From: Drosophila miranda
Taxonomy: Eukaryota > Arthropoda > Insecta > Diptera > Drosophilidae
Assembly: GCF_003369915.1 (NCBI RefSeq)
Contig: NC_046675.1
Location: 21,142,001 to 21,206,000, forward strand
DNA: 64,000 nucleotides
Reading direction: 5' to 3'
The position numbers were made by a program, and so were the translations under genes. The notes below the pieces were generated by a model. That model was not told the DNA's origin, did not search any database, and worked only from the letters and a program-made list of their open reading frames with translations. Of the stretch, positions 38,650 through 50,664 are shown in pieces. Within the stretch, counting starts at the first letter, position 1. Every line of letters starts with the position of its first letter.

Positions 38650-40400
38650 ACTGATTTAGGGACTTTCTAGGCGTAGTGTTTGAACTGTAGGGAGTTTTGT
38701 GCTAGGTCTGACATTGCAGGTTTTCTTTGGGTGCTGGAATTCTGGTATTTCCCTAAAAGATGTTGCTAAGGAAGGTTAATGGGAATGTTTTTTTTTTGGG
38801 CAGGATGGTATCAGTATCAGTGTATCAGTGTATTGGTGTTTTCTGTTTCATATTTCTATAGGAAGGAAGTATTTAATAGTACTAAAGTTATAGTTCTATA
38901 AATTTCCTTCACAAACAATCCGCCACTAGTTTTTCAGTCACTCGTACCACTGTAAATCTGACCGTGCTCCGAGTGCGAGTCATGGAGAGTGGTGAAAAAA
39001 AACTACCACCTGCCCTTTATTTTACTTAATTTTTTTCTTGTCAGTCGTGGGCCCAATAGGTTCTCTGTCCCGCTCCCGCTATCCGTCTCCTTCCCTCCTG
39101 CAGGTCTGTTTTGTCAATTATGAATGCTGGAATTGTAGCTTCTGTTGAACACTTGGGCCAAGGCAGGGCCAGGGGCAACAGAGAAGGGAACGCTAAGTGG
39201 CATGCCCGGGCACGTCGGGACATCATCATCGTGGGACCCAGTGAGGGATATGTATAGGTACAGGGATACGATACGGATGGGTCGAGGGACATGCAAACTA
39301 AATGACTGTACGGCAAATTGACACACACTAAAGATTAAATGTATCGCATTCGTTAACTATATAAACAATATACGTGGCCGGTTTAAAAACTCTTGACAGG
39401 AAGTCTGGGCCAAAGACAGAGACAGAGACAGGCTGCAACGTAAAGAAAGAGAGAGTACGAGATGGAGAGGCAGAGGCAGAGGCAGAGAGACTTGCGTGCT
39501 GAGAGTGTGCTGAACAACAAGCCGTTACAATTTTCTGTCGAGAGTCGAGTGTGAGAAAATTTTTTGAGTTGCACATGGCCGTGCCTCATTCCACATCGCC
39601 ATCTCTCTAGATAGGGGCCCATTTGGGCACGCAACGGGGTTGGGCTTATTGTCAATGCAGCAGCATTATATTTGTGGTTGTTGCATCATCGACTACTACT
39701 ACTACTGCTGCTGCTGTTGTTGTTGTTGTTGTTGTTGTTGTTGCTGTTTCAGTGGCAGCGCACTGTGTAATTGAATATGTATGCGCGATGCGCATGCCCG
39801 GCACGCCAAACGCGCGACAGACGCACGCAGAAAAAAAGGGCTGACCAGAAGCCCGCTGAGCGACGCATGCGGATAAAAAAATCAGCAAAATGAAATGCAA
39901 AAGAAAAAGAGTTGAATTTTTAAGTATGACATTCCCCCCGTCGACGCGTCGTTTGTTCATTGAGTAAGCTTCGCCCCGGAGAGCTTCATCTGCGACAGGA
40001 AATTATCATTTGTGGGGAATGACAGGGCAGCCGCGTCCTCATTCGCATCGATTAACTCTGATATTTTGGTGGGGATTTGTTTCAGAGTGTGGAAGAGCAA
40101 AGGGGATTTAGCGGGGATGTTGAAGGTCAAATTCCAATTGGTTTTTCGGGTTGAATGCAAAGGATTTCGACCCAATCGAAGTGGGTTCTTGTAACGTAAT
40201 GCTGGGTACTGTAAGGTGAGGGTATGATAAGTATGTGTGATATCCAATCCTCTTTGGGGTGTTTGCTCCATTCATAACAATCCAATTTGATCTGTAAAAG
40301 TCATCTAAATTTACCCCCCAATAAGTCATTATTTCATTGATTTTTGTTTGTTTTATATTTTTTTAAATCTTATAATTTAATAACATTTATTCTAATCTGT
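38650..40400. other. m7-m6 intergenic region
   Basis: No supported gene. A CTA/CTG/TTG trinucleotide tract lies at 39691-39745. Short ORFs here follow simple sequence (GA-rich 39415-39490) and are not convincing. Confidence 0.5.
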
Positions 40401-40539
40401 CGCTAAAATGAATTATTATCACAAATTTATTATGTATTTTTTAGAATAAACGCCTATCGCAGGACTCCAACTGGGCGAGAGAGGATGTGGCACATCTTTT
40501 CTGACTGGGCTGCCACTTGTTGCAGGCTGCTATCACGCA

Positions 40540-41199
40540 ACTTGTTTCGCACGAACGTAATGTTGTTGGTGCTGGTGTTGCCGCTGCGACAGCTTCATTC
40601 ATTCATGGAACGAAATGCGCTTTTTTCTTCGTATTACTCATTCATTCATGCATTTTGGCCGCTTCTAACTACCGGTTTTTTGCGCACGTTGCTGCTGCTG
40701 GTGCTGGGATGATGTTGCTGCTGCTTGCTGCTGCTGGTGTGGCTCTTGTTGCATCCACGGATATACAAGGTGTTGCGGTTTCTAGCCTTTCAAGATGCTG
40801 CTGCTGTTTAGCAAAAGTTTCTGCTGCTGGTGTTGCATCTATGTATGGTTGCTGTTGCAACTATTGGAGCTCTGGAGATGCTGATGTTGTTGAGGTAGAT
40901 ACTAATTGCTTATGCTAAAGTCTCTGCTGATGAAGGTTCTTTGAGAAATTTCGGCTGAGGATGCTCCTTCGATTGAAGGATTTGTTTTTGATGCTGCACA
41001 AATTGTTGCTGCTGATAATGTTGCTGTTGCTTATCAGAGATTCAATGCTAATGTTGCTGCTGAACTTCTATCCTTTCTGAGAGCAACTTCTGTGGGTCCT
41101 TCAGTTGCTCCTTCTTTGTTGCTGCTTCTGTAGACTCTTCTGTTGCTCCTTCTGTTGCTACTTCAGCTGCCGTTGCTGTGGTGTCTCCTTCTGTTGTTG
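40540..41199. repeat. CTG/TTG-rich imperfect triplet tract downstream of m6
   Basis: About 650 bp directly after the m6 stop is dominated by interrupted GCTG, TTGCTG and CTTCTG triplets (CAG/CAA-type on the m6 strand), which keep several frames open by composition. It would fall in the m6 3'UTR. I see no GY or Brd box here; the nearest K-box match is at 40418-40423. Confidence 0.65.
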
Positions 41200-41430
41200 C
41201 TACTGTGAATGCCAATAGAAGCTGCCCGCTGCCGTCTCCAGGCAAATCACCAAATGATCCTCCTCGCAGCGAATCAGTGTCTCCATTAGCATACGCTCGT
41301 TGGCCTGATTCTGGGCAATCTCCTCCAGGCTATCGTACCGCTGGCTGTCGTTGCTGCCACCATGGCAATTGTTGTGGCCTCTGCCGAAGCGTTGGAATAT
41401 TTTGGCAAGCAAATTCTTAACTTTCGACAT
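41200..41430 (-). CDS. E(spl)m6-BFM: E(spl) m6, Bearded-family protein
   Basis: An intronless gene of 76 residues starting MSKVKNLLAKIFQRFGRG, the basic amphipathic helix of the Bearded family. RYDSLEEIAQNQANERML carries an N-x-x-N motif, used in the family to bind Neuralized. The end, ETAAGSFYWHSQ, matches the G-(S/T)-F-(F/Y)-W block of m4 and m2. Bearded proteins block Neuralized-dependent Delta endocytosis. An in-frame GTG upstream is not needed; the ATG at 41430 fits the family. A TATA box lies at 41535-41529. Confidence 0.93.
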   Translation of the reverse strand: MSKVKNLLAKIFQRFGRGHNNCHGGSNDSQRYDSLEEIAQNQANERMLMETLIRCEEDHLVICLETAAGSFYWHSQ

Positions 41431-41528
41431 TTTCTTCGTAAACTTTGTAAATTTCACTTTCAGATTCGAGTTCTAAGCGCGTGGGCTGACAAATTGTAAC
41501 TGTTGTGGCCTGACGGCAAGTGCCGCGC

Positions 41529-41535
41529 TTTTATA
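41529..41535 (-). promoter_or_regulatory. TATA box of m6
   Basis: TATAAAA on the minus strand, 99 bp upstream of the m6 ATG. I found no perfect Su(H) pair in the next 1 kb, only a CACGTG at 41759-41764. Confidence 0.75.
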
Positions 41536-41769
41536 GCAGAAGCAACCCACCACCGCCACCCAAAACCGCACCACCCAACACAACAAGTGCCGCCACATGT
41601 GCCTGACACATGTGCAAACTCCTCACTGCGCAACAGCAGCAGCAGCAGTATCCTCAGCCTCATCCTCATCCGCAACAGAAACAACGGCAGCAACAACAGC
41701 AGCCCAACAACGTTCGCCTGCCACGCTTTCAGCGTGAGGGACCCCGAAGCAAGCTCAACACGTGCAGGA

Positions 41770-44590
41770 TAATCGTGTCCCCCTGCCTGGCCTGGCCGGG
41801 CCGGGCCCGGCCCTTCCCTTTCCTTTTTTTATTTCATCTTTTTTTTCAATATAACGAATGCACAGAATAAATATTGAGAGCGTCGAGCAGTTGTGGTTCC
41901 CATGGATAAGGTTCGCCAGCAAACGAGGACTGGCCCTTCCCCTATCCTGGCCGAAGTGAGTGAGTGCGTATCTCGTATCTCTCGTTTTCAGGCTAGGGGA
42001 AAAGTATCCCACGGTTCGAGTGGCAGCTGTTTGCAATTTAGGCCACAGCCCCGCTCATTTCGTTGCCTTGCCTTGGAGGACGGCAGCGGCAGTGGCAGTG
42101 GCAGTGGCAGTGGCGTGGTGGTGGTTGTTGCCTCTTCTGACACATATTGCACTTGCTGCTGCCGTCCGGGGCGAGCCGACCCGAAGCGAAAGCAGAGTTG
42201 GTTCAACTTTGGTTAATTGCATCACTCGCCGCCGGGTCACGCGTACGCTGCTCAGCCGCTTTCCACCTGATTGATGTCTGTGGGCCCCGGGCACACCGCC
42301 TGGAAAGCTCAGCGTTGCGCCCGTCGTAGTCGCGTGGCGGCCAAGCGCTCCTCCGCGTGCTCCTCTTTTGATTGAACGTGGGTTGGCCACGTGTGTGCCT
42401 CTGTGTGCAATCCCTGCGTGCAAGGTGCACTCATTTCTGGTGTACTCTCTGATAGTCCTTTAATAGAATTTATCTGGGATCATAATTTAGTGTACTTGTC
42501 CTATGGGGTGGTAGGTGGGCTGTTTGGGGGAGGGTGTGGCAGTGGCACGAGCCGGCACTAGGTTGATTTGAGGTTGGTTTTCGAAGAGTCAATGGTGCTT
42601 TTATGGGATGTTTCAATTGAGTGGACTCATTGGTTTTATTGTGGTAGTCAGACAAGTGGTTGGTCGGGGATGTTCCTAATTAGAGGAAGTGTTTGGGAAA
42701 CTGATATGATGGCAAATGGTTTCCTATATTCTACAACACGATTATCCTTTTAGTCTGTAACTTAATGAAGGGGCAATAAATTTATACGAACATACATATA
42801 TACATATGTAAAATATAGATTTTTAGGGAGGTACCCTACCATGCAATAATCTCCGAAACAGCATTCTTTAGAACACGGAGAGGGCTAAGTATACTCAAAG
42901 AAAAAACCCTTGAGAATCGAAGAGTTACACTTAGATTTAAAAAAGTAACCTAAATGTATATTACAAATATAAATTTAAAAATAAATTACAAATATATATA
43001 TTGTATTATTCATTTATTATTAATTATTATTACTTATTGTTAATCTATTTTATCTAAATATATTTCATGTTTAAAACAGATATAATTCTTATTGAAATTA
43101 CATATTTTTATAATTAAATTTAATATATTATAATTACTGTAAAGTTTTTTATATTTACATTGAAGAATTTAATATGAATTTAATTCAATTTATTTAATTT
43201 CATAATTTTTTTAAGCCCGTTAATTTAATTTATTTAAGAGTTGGTTTCTTTTTTACTATGCCATTTTTTTCAAAGTATGTGTCAGCGAAATAGGGGTTAC
43301 AAAATATTGCAAATAATTAAGCTAAGTTTTATTTAAGTTTTGATTTAAAAGGAATTAAAAATTGATCTTATGACTCCACCACTTATTGTGTTTTTAGAGA
43401 ACAAAAAAATATTCAAATTGAAAGAAAAAACCCCTCACATGCTTAGAGTATTTTCCCATGGTTAAATACCCCTCAAGAAAGAACAACCAGATTAACACCC
43501 AGGAAGTCGGACTTTGTTCTCCCAGACATCTTCAGGCTGTCAAAGCTATTATAAACATCCCATGAATGGTTCGACTGGTGCTAATGGCCGACAACAATTG
43601 TCCACTTATCGTTTGGCTAATTTATTGTGGGCAAACATTTACCTAAGATATTTAACCTGTCAAAAACAAACGAATGCAATGCGAATGCTTCGAGGTGGGC
43701 AACCATAATTGGCTCGAAGGATTGCCCAGGCAGTGGTCAACACTAAGTGGAATGGATCATCGATCTAGTACAATTATTCAGCTGAATGGATCATTGATCT
43801 CCCAGCTCCTATCTCCTCCAGCTTGAGAGTAGCTAACGATCAATCCAAACTGTCAGCCGGCTACTGTGGGCTCTCACTCACCTTGCTCGATGCCTGGGAT
43901 CTGTGTGGATCCATTAATGATTTGATGGCCCATTGATGTGGTGCGCCCAGTGCTGTCAACGCCATGGACAGTCCATTCCGCCTCACCTTCGCCGTCGAGG
44001 CGGTTGCGGGTCCAATCAATGCCAGCTTGAAAGAGCCCTCGTTAAACTTCCTCTTTCGTCTGCGGGTGCGTTCGGATCGCTCGTTCAATTAGCTCATGTC
44101 GTAAAGTACAAATAACTATTGCGTACAGTTCCTTGGAAACCCCGAGAGCTTGGCCATAATCATTAAGCCAAGCCAAGCCGAGCCAACCCAAGACGGGGAC
44201 AAGCCGGGGACAAGCCGGTAGCTGCTGCCTTTGCGACCGTCTCGACGGCAATTTAAATTAAACAATCGTCAATGACGGCGACAAGAGTGAAAAACTAAAG
44301 TAAAGCAGCTAGCAATCAGTCAGTCTGTCTGTCAGTTAGTCAGTCGGCCAGTCTGCCAGTCCATCAGTCAGTCAGTCGTCCGTCAGTCACACGAACGACG
44401 AACGCTACTTGGGCTGATAATAAGCGTCGCGCCGGCGCAATAAATGTGTGCCGACAGAGTGCCCTCATCTTAAGGCTTGTGTTGCTGTTGCTGTTTGCTG
44501 CTCTGCTTCTGTGTATCAGTATCTCTGCCTCTATGCCTCATTGTCTATGTGTGTATCTGTGTGCCTGTAATCGTAACCATATAAGCGTCT
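41770..44590. other. m6-m5 intergenic region
   Basis: No supported gene. 42780-43460 is strongly AT-rich. GGCAGT repeats occur near 42078-42112, and CAGT/CTGT tetranucleotides (44319-44391) form an interrupted array. A CACGTG lies at 42388-42393. ORFs near 41900-42420 are on both strands over the same simple sequence and are rejected. Confidence 0.45.
44319..44391. repeat. Interrupted CAGT tetranucleotide array
   Basis: Repeated CAGT/CTGT/CAGC units with substitutions, about 70 bp, in the m6-m5 gap. Confidence 0.7.
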
Positions 44591-44596
44591 TAAATG

Positions 44597-44650
44597 GCAG
44601 GTGTGCACATCGCGTGGGAAACACACGACGCGTCTCGAGCGGTTCTCACG
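44597..44650. promoter_or_regulatory. SPS+A-like Notch response element upstream of m5
   Basis: A proneural E-box GCAGGTG (44597-44603) is followed by CGTGGGAA (44613-44620) and a facing TTCTCACG (44643-44650). The spacer is 22 bp rather than the 17 bp seen elsewhere in this window. It lies about 1.1 kb upstream of the m5 TATA box. A further single Su(H) site, TTCCCACG, lies close to the promoter at 45638-45645. Confidence 0.75.
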
Positions 44651-45733
44651 ATATGAAAATCGAGCAAAACAAACCCAAGACCGAGGGACCGAGGGACCGG
44701 GGGACCGACCAACAACCTGACAAGCGTTCGCCACTTTCTGGGATTCGAATTGGGATTGGGATTCGAAGGGATTGGGGTTCATATTAAGGGTTGTTCGGTG
44801 CATGTGCTGCAAGAGGGTCCCCAATAATATCGGAAAAGATTTATGGGGAAACAGACTGGACGAGGGGTCTCGAAGAAAAGGATTGGGGTGCTAAGGATGA
44901 GATCACATTAAGACCATCCCATACTAGAGTTACAGATTAGATGGGAGTTGACCTCATATAGGGGTAAGAGCTATTCATAGTCCCAAAAAAACATTAATGA
45001 GCCAACCATCAGATTTTAGGTGTCCCATAGTTAAGTGGGGACTGTGTGAACACACAAACCTCAATGTCCCTTTATTTTATTAAAGATCCTCTAAATATTG
45101 GGATAAAAAATACAGAGAAAAAGGGAAGATTTCTGAGTTAGAGATCGCTTTTTAAGGAATACCAAAGATGATATAAAACGAAGAATGATTTCATCTAGTG
45201 ATGAGACCTATCTTCATAGTATATAGACTCATGGAAAGATTTCAAAGACACATATTATTTGAGTGCTTCTAAAGATTGTTGTCTTTGAAATCATATTAGA
45301 AGCATGCCATAGCCCATACATACTCGTATCTATGGACCAGTCTCATCCCACAGTAAACTCTCCTCCCACCTCAGGCGAGAACAAGGAATCAATAAGCCAC
45401 AACAAGACAATTACAATTTTCCTGAGTTTGATTTTCATTTGGAACCGGCCCAAACCAAATCAGTTAGTCCCAGACAATTGCGCTACGTTCTAGGTTCTCA
45501 CGTCTTGGCCAGCATTTTACGGTTTAATTGCAGCTACAAAAGGTTGATCAGGACACACACTCCTTGGCTAGACAATTGCCGAGTGGCTGAAAGAATGAAA
45601 GACAGACGGAGGAACCTTCTTTGCACAACGATTTCCTTTCCCACGCACGCACAGCAATAAGATTTCTGGAGATTTCTGGCTACCTGCTAGGCAGGTCCTC
45701 GCAGCCGGGAGGATCAGGACCTCGACCTGCGGG

Positions 45734-45740
45734 TATAAAA
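45734..45740 (+). promoter_or_regulatory. TATA box of m5
   Basis: TATAAAA preceded by GGG, 114 bp upstream of the m5 ATG. An initiator-like ATCATTCGAGC lies about 30 bp downstream, and the m4 promoter has the same TATA-to-ATCATTCGAGC layout. Confidence 0.85.
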
Positions 45741-45853
45741 GGCAGTGCAGCAGCCGACAAGAGCATCATTCGAGCAGCATCCTGCAAACCGTGCACACAC
45801 ACATCTCTTCCATCTGCTCCTCTGCAAAGCAAAAAGCGATCTCAAACGCAAAG

Positions 45854-46417
45854 ATGGCTCCACAGGCAAACAACACTGAAACCGCATTCGTATCGAAGAC
45901 CCAGCACTATCTGAAGGTGAAGAAGCCGCTGCTGGAGCGCCAGCGCCGTGCCCGCATGAACAAGTGCCTCGACACGCTCAAGACACTGGTGGCCGAGTTC
46001 CAGGGCGACGATGCCATACTGCGCCTGGACAAGGCCGAGATGCTCGAGGCAGCACTTGTCTTCATGCGCAAACAGGTCGTCAAGCAACAGGCGCCGGTCT
46101 CACCCCTGCCGATGAACAGCTTCAAGAACGGCTACATGAACGCCGTCAGCGAGATCTCCCGTGTGATGGCCTGCACGCCGGCCATGAGCGTCGACATTGG
46201 CAAGACGGTGATGACACATCTGGGCGTCGAGTTCCAGCGCATGCTTCAGTCCGATCAGCAGCAGCCCCAGCCCCAGCCCCAGCAGCAGCCAACGCCAACC
46301 CAATTGGAATCCTCTTCACGTCCTGCCAGCCCTGCCTCTTCGGGGTATCACAGCGATGCCGAGGAATCCGAGGCTGCTGCCAGCCCCAAGCCAGACACCA
46401 TGTGGCGTCCCTGGTAA
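45854..46417 (+). CDS. E(spl)m5-HLH: E(spl) m5, bHLH-Orange repressor
   Basis: An intronless gene of 187 residues beginning [20 protein letters not shown]. The bHLH (about residues 18-78) contains [19 protein letters not shown], with methionine for isoleucine as in the m5 proteins I know. The Orange domain (about 92-130) starts [20 protein letters not shown] Gln/Pro repeat tract comes next, then [13 protein letters not shown] with its CK2-type site, and the WRPW end. It is a Notch-induced repressor acting with Groucho. A TATA box at 45734 and a Su(H) element near 44.6 kb lie upstream. A dense array of GY, K and Brd boxes follows the stop. Confidence 0.97.
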   Translation: MAPQANNTETAFVSKTQHYLKVKKPLLERQRRARMNKCLDTLKTLVAEFQGDDAILRLDKAEMLEAALVFMRKQVVKQQAPVSPLPMNSFKNGYMNAVSEISRVMACTPAMSVDIGKTVMTHLGVEFQRMLQSDQQQPQPQPQQQPTPTQLESSSRPASPASSGYHSDAEESEAAASPKPDTMWRPW

Positions 46418-46451
46418 ACCATTAGCGACTTCGACTACGACTACGAATCCT

Positions 46452-46603
46452 GTCTTCCATTCAACGACTACGAATCCTGTCTTCCAACCAACAACAACGA
46501 ATCATGTCTTCCAATTGACTCGTTCTAACTGTGATACCAGCTTTACTTAGGACTTAAGCACACCCCAAGCTTTACTTAGAATTTAATCAACCACCAAGCT
46601 TTA
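46452..46603 (+). promoter_or_regulatory. m5 3'UTR array of GY, K and Brd boxes
   Basis: Three GY boxes (GTCTTCC at 46452, 46479, 46506), one K box (TGTGAT at 46530) and three Brd boxes (AGCTTTA at 46539, 46568, 46597) fall within about 150 nt. GY boxes pair with the miR-7 seed, Brd boxes with miR-4/79 and K boxes with the miR-2 family. The GY boxes are spaced exactly 27 nt apart, and the Brd boxes exactly 29 nt apart. A poly(A) signal AATAAA follows at 46682-46687. Confidence 0.9.
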
Positions 46604-46737
46604 CTAGTTATAAGAAAGAAAAGACACTCAACGATGATCTAGCCTATAAGAAAAACGCAACAACAGCTTTAATAGTTTTAAAATAAAACAACTCAAGAAA
46701 AACAAAATAACTTTGGTCTTATTTATTGATAAAGCAA

Positions 46738-46944
46738 CTAATCAAAGACATTTTCAGAACTCAAATTGGAAACAGTTTTTGCAACATTCAATAATGGATT
46801 GAATATCTTATCAAGAAAATATTTTTGATAATACAATTTTGGTTTAAAGTTAGAGAAGATGATATTTTCTTCCATAAGTGGGCAAATAATACGTGCATTT
46901 ATTGCAAATGATTTACAGTTTCCCAATCGGTAAAATATTCTCAT
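46738..46944 (-). CDS. Candidate small orphan gene, 68 residues
   Basis: An ATG-started ORF (MRIFYRLGNCKSFAINARII at the start, LSSENVFD at the end) of mixed, not simple, composition. Its stop is followed after 10 nt by a minus-strand AATAAA (46727-46722). A TATATAA-like element lies about 70 nt upstream near 47015. It would converge tightly with m5, whose own poly(A) signal is 35 nt further on. I do not recognise the protein. The region is AT-rich, so an AATAAA and an ORF of this size can arise by chance. Confidence 0.25.
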   Translation of the reverse strand: MRIFYRLGNCKSFAINARIICPLMEENIIFSNFKPKLYYQKYFLDKIFNPLLNVAKTVSNLSSENVFD

Positions 46945-49900
46945 TGCTCATGAAGTAAAACATTTATCGATGTTACAGACAACCTTTGCTTAGGAAGAAC
47001 CTTCAAATTATATAAAAATAATTAGCTTGAGTTAAATGTTTACGTTTTTGTCTATCAAAATTAAAGAAAAGAGTCCTTTTAGAGTAATATGCCATAATCA
47101 TAATAACCTTTGCTATACCCTATTCGGAGAAACATACTTTAAAATGATTGCTTGTAATATTAACTATTATCTTGGATTCTCAAATTTGTAATTATTGTTT
47201 TCTTTTCTTAATTTTCTATAGATCCTTTGATTTTAATATTTATAATCCATAGTTAGCAGATAATTGATAAATAAATATTTAAAAAGATCATAATTAAATT
47301 TTATTGTATTTAAACAATTCTTACATTAATTCAGAACTACTTTCGTCTAGAAAATGTATTCTTCTATCTTGGAATCCCAACGATTATATTCCTCTTGTAA
47401 GTGGCTCAATTCATTCGAATAATTTCTCAGGCTATGTGTGAATTACACACACATTAGGTTATATGTACCTCCCCCACCTGATGAATGTTTCAAATAAGAT
47501 CGTTTTGTAAGTGACACCACAGCTGGGGACCTCCACTGCTGCTCGTTACATTCCCCCGAGTCCAAGTAGGAGGTCCCCGGGCCATAAGCACAATGCAAGA
47601 CAAGACAAGACCCTGGCCAGGCGACGCCCCCGAGTGGCCTGTCTACGCCCTGATCAACAGCTCGTCCGAGTGGTGCACGTGTTGCTGCCCTGCCTGGATG
47701 GATGGTGTTACCGAATCTGCATACCAGAACCCCTGGACAGGGATCACATATCGTTTTCGATTAGGGAGGTTCTGGGACCATCCATCGAGTTAAACCGTCA
47801 ATTACGACCCCTTTTGTGCAGTGCACGTGCGTGCTGAGTGATGGGCGGAGAAAACTGCAACGGGACTCTTGAGGCCCCGGTAATCGGGCCTTGGTTGATA
47901 TCCTAAACCAACACTGACAATGCCCAGCCAGAGGTTCCTGGAACTTGCCTCCCGCATATGCGACACACACAATCGCACATACTAATTTGTAAACTAAAAA
48001 ATATAGGAAAAAAAATACAAAATTTAAGAAATCCCAACATGTCGCGCTGTCTCGTGTCAAGTGCATGGGCCTCTCATTGTTTCAGAGCACGCGAGTGCCT
48101 CTGTAACCCGACGACAAAAGGACCCCACATGTGTGTGTCTGTGGTTGTATCACCACAGAGATTATTGCCTGTGTTATTTTATCATTAAAAAAACAAAGAA
48201 ACCGCCATGAGGTCCCAGCGTTTATATTTAATTCGACTAAGCCACGCGGCTTTTACTCTCTAGCCTGGGGGGGTCATATGATTTTGGTGTTTTGCATGTG
48301 AGAATGGGTGGTATTGTTTAGGAGGTTTAGGGACATAGGAATAGGATGGGATAGGAATAGGAAGTAAAATGAAAGATATTCAATTGGCATTAATCTTCAT
48401 TATCTGAATTCCTATTGAAAAATAAATTAAAGGTAAATACTAGTAATTTATCAAAAAGGTACACACATTCTTGATATGAAAATACTTTTTGTTTGTTTTC
48501 TCTTAAAAGACATGGTATTTTCGTTTTAAAAAGTAGATTCTTTATAAGAAAGTGGATGAAGTCTGATATGTTTTAAAGTAAAGATAAACTATCAATAGAA
48601 AACCTGAAGTAATCACCAACGAAAACTTGTATTTTTCAGCAAACGAAAATATTTTTCGATCCGATAAGAGTATCTATGCTTCGCCTTCAGTTTCTACCCA
48701 AATCCGTCCCTCCCCCAGCGATAAATCTCTGCGGTTGTTATCTTAACTGCAGTACATATGGCCGTGTGCATGTCCTGTCACGAAGACCAGCTCAAGTGCA
48801 GCTCGTCTTTCGTTCGGTGGAATTTCGCGCACGCCTTGTTTGAAGTTCACGGTCCTGACAACCTCGAGGAACTTTAAACGAACGGAAATACCGTAACAGA
48901 TTCGGGCAGTTAACACATTGGGTGTAGTCGTAGCAGTCCTGTAACAGGACCTGCGGAAATCCATGCGCAGAATCCAGAGAGAGGGAACCACAATCATTGG
49001 CGGGCGGGCATTTCCCGTTGCCACACATGTGTGAAAATCTCACGTTTGGCAAGTAACTCACGTTTTGGCTTCCCGTTCGCACTTGCTGCATTGTGGACAG
49101 ATACGGATGGATAGATGGATGTTTGGATGGCTAGCTAGAGGCAGAGCGGGACGTGTCGGTGCGATGGGCAACGTTGTCTTAGCACACAACACCCCGCTGC
49201 GACCGAAACGAGGTCGTCACGTGCACAAACATGAACGTTCAAGTTGCCATACCATAATATACCATCCCTCCCATCCCATCCCATCCCTCGATGAACACTT
49301 GGTTGGGTTCGGTTCGGTTTTCGGCTAGGAGACAATGGATTGTCAGGGTCAGGTTGATTTTATTTGTATTATTTTTACTTTTTTTTTTCGTTTTCTTTCT
49401 TTGTGTGTGCGAGCTAATCTACGATTTTGGAACCTTTAATGATCGGACGGCGATAAGAAATCAGTGCACGTGTTCAACGAGAGAGCAGGGGCAAGAGATT
49501 TCGAAGAAGAGGGCACCACAGTAGTCGCCAGAAAACCACTGCAGGGGCACCACTGCCTCCGTCTCGCCTTGGACCCCCAGCGGGGCTTTGGTTTCCCATA
49601 GAAATGGTTAACTATTTTTATTTGTTTTGGGCCCTGCACGTGGGCACACAATAAAACCCGACGAAAAAAACACGCACACAAAAAGTATCCATCAAAAGGG
49701 AAACTAGGGGCAATGAGTCGACCAAAAAAACTGAAATACTCTCGTGCTACCCAAAGGACCAAAAACACAATTAGATCAACACAATCCATGCATAATAAGG
49801 CCGAATAATGCGGTAGAATGAGTCAACCGAAAAATGGGAATAAAGAAGAACAGTCCAGGCCGTACAGAGGTCAAATTCCTAGAAGCAATTCCATAATTTG

Positions 49901-50660
49901 GTTCTGTTTATCCAGCAAAGGACATTGAATAGATTGACGGCAGTTCTGTTTGTGATAAAAGACAACATTCTTTATTGCAAAAGAAATCTCAATCATAAAT
50001 ATTCTGTATCTTAATAGTGGAAAACTCGTACAGTTTTTTGTAAGGCATGCCATGGGGACGGAACTGTCTTTTATGCGTCAAGTCTCAATCTTATAGTCTT
50101 TATTTTATACATACATATCTTAATAGGCGATTGGAGTTTTTCTATGAGGGATGGTAGGGAACTGTACCATTTATTGATTGAACAATATTGACATTTTCTG
50201 TTATACATATTGAAAGGATTCTATTGAATTTAGTTCGATATTATTATGGAAGAGTTCTATTTAGATAGATATATTCTAGATCTTTAATCTAGATTCGTGC
50301 CTGTTGCACTGTTACTATTGAAATTCCACCCAAAGAAAGACCAGATATAATAAATAGTGCAATCAAATATTTACTAATTAATACACCTAATAACCTGCAA
50401 AATGAAGGTTCTCCCTAATTTGTGTTACTATGGGATAGGAACTTAAGGGACTTAAGAGATATTCAACAAGTAGGAAGGAGCATCATGCATTGGCCGTCCA
50501 TAAAACTCATAATTCTTATAAATATAATGTATGTATATAGTTTTCGAAATTGAATATTATATTCCCTTATTTCGATTTAAATCTATGCTTCATTGATATC
50601 ATTGTAAATACCGATTAAGGAACCTAAGAAAGAGTTATATTTCCTTCTTTGAATTTAAGA
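46945..50660. other. m5-m4 intergenic region, left part
   Basis: AT-rich at 46950-47460 and 48370-48660. Between are GC-richer stretches with CACGTG sites at 47676, 47824, 49218, 49467 and 49637, probably enhancer DNA. ORFs at 47.5-47.8 and 48.7-49.1 kb overlap in two frames and lack family features. Confidence 0.45.
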
Positions 50661-50664
50661 AAGC

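Noticed and set aside
40517-40918. 133-codon + strand frame
   Set aside because: Made of CTG/TTG triplets; opposite to the m6 transcript direction.
47511-47837. Two overlapping + strand frames of 66 and 108 codons
   Set aside because: Overlapping frames without family features in DNA rich in E-boxes; regulatory DNA is simpler.
48743-49091. Two overlapping minus-strand frames
   Set aside because: Neither shows a start context, splice partner or recognisable domain.
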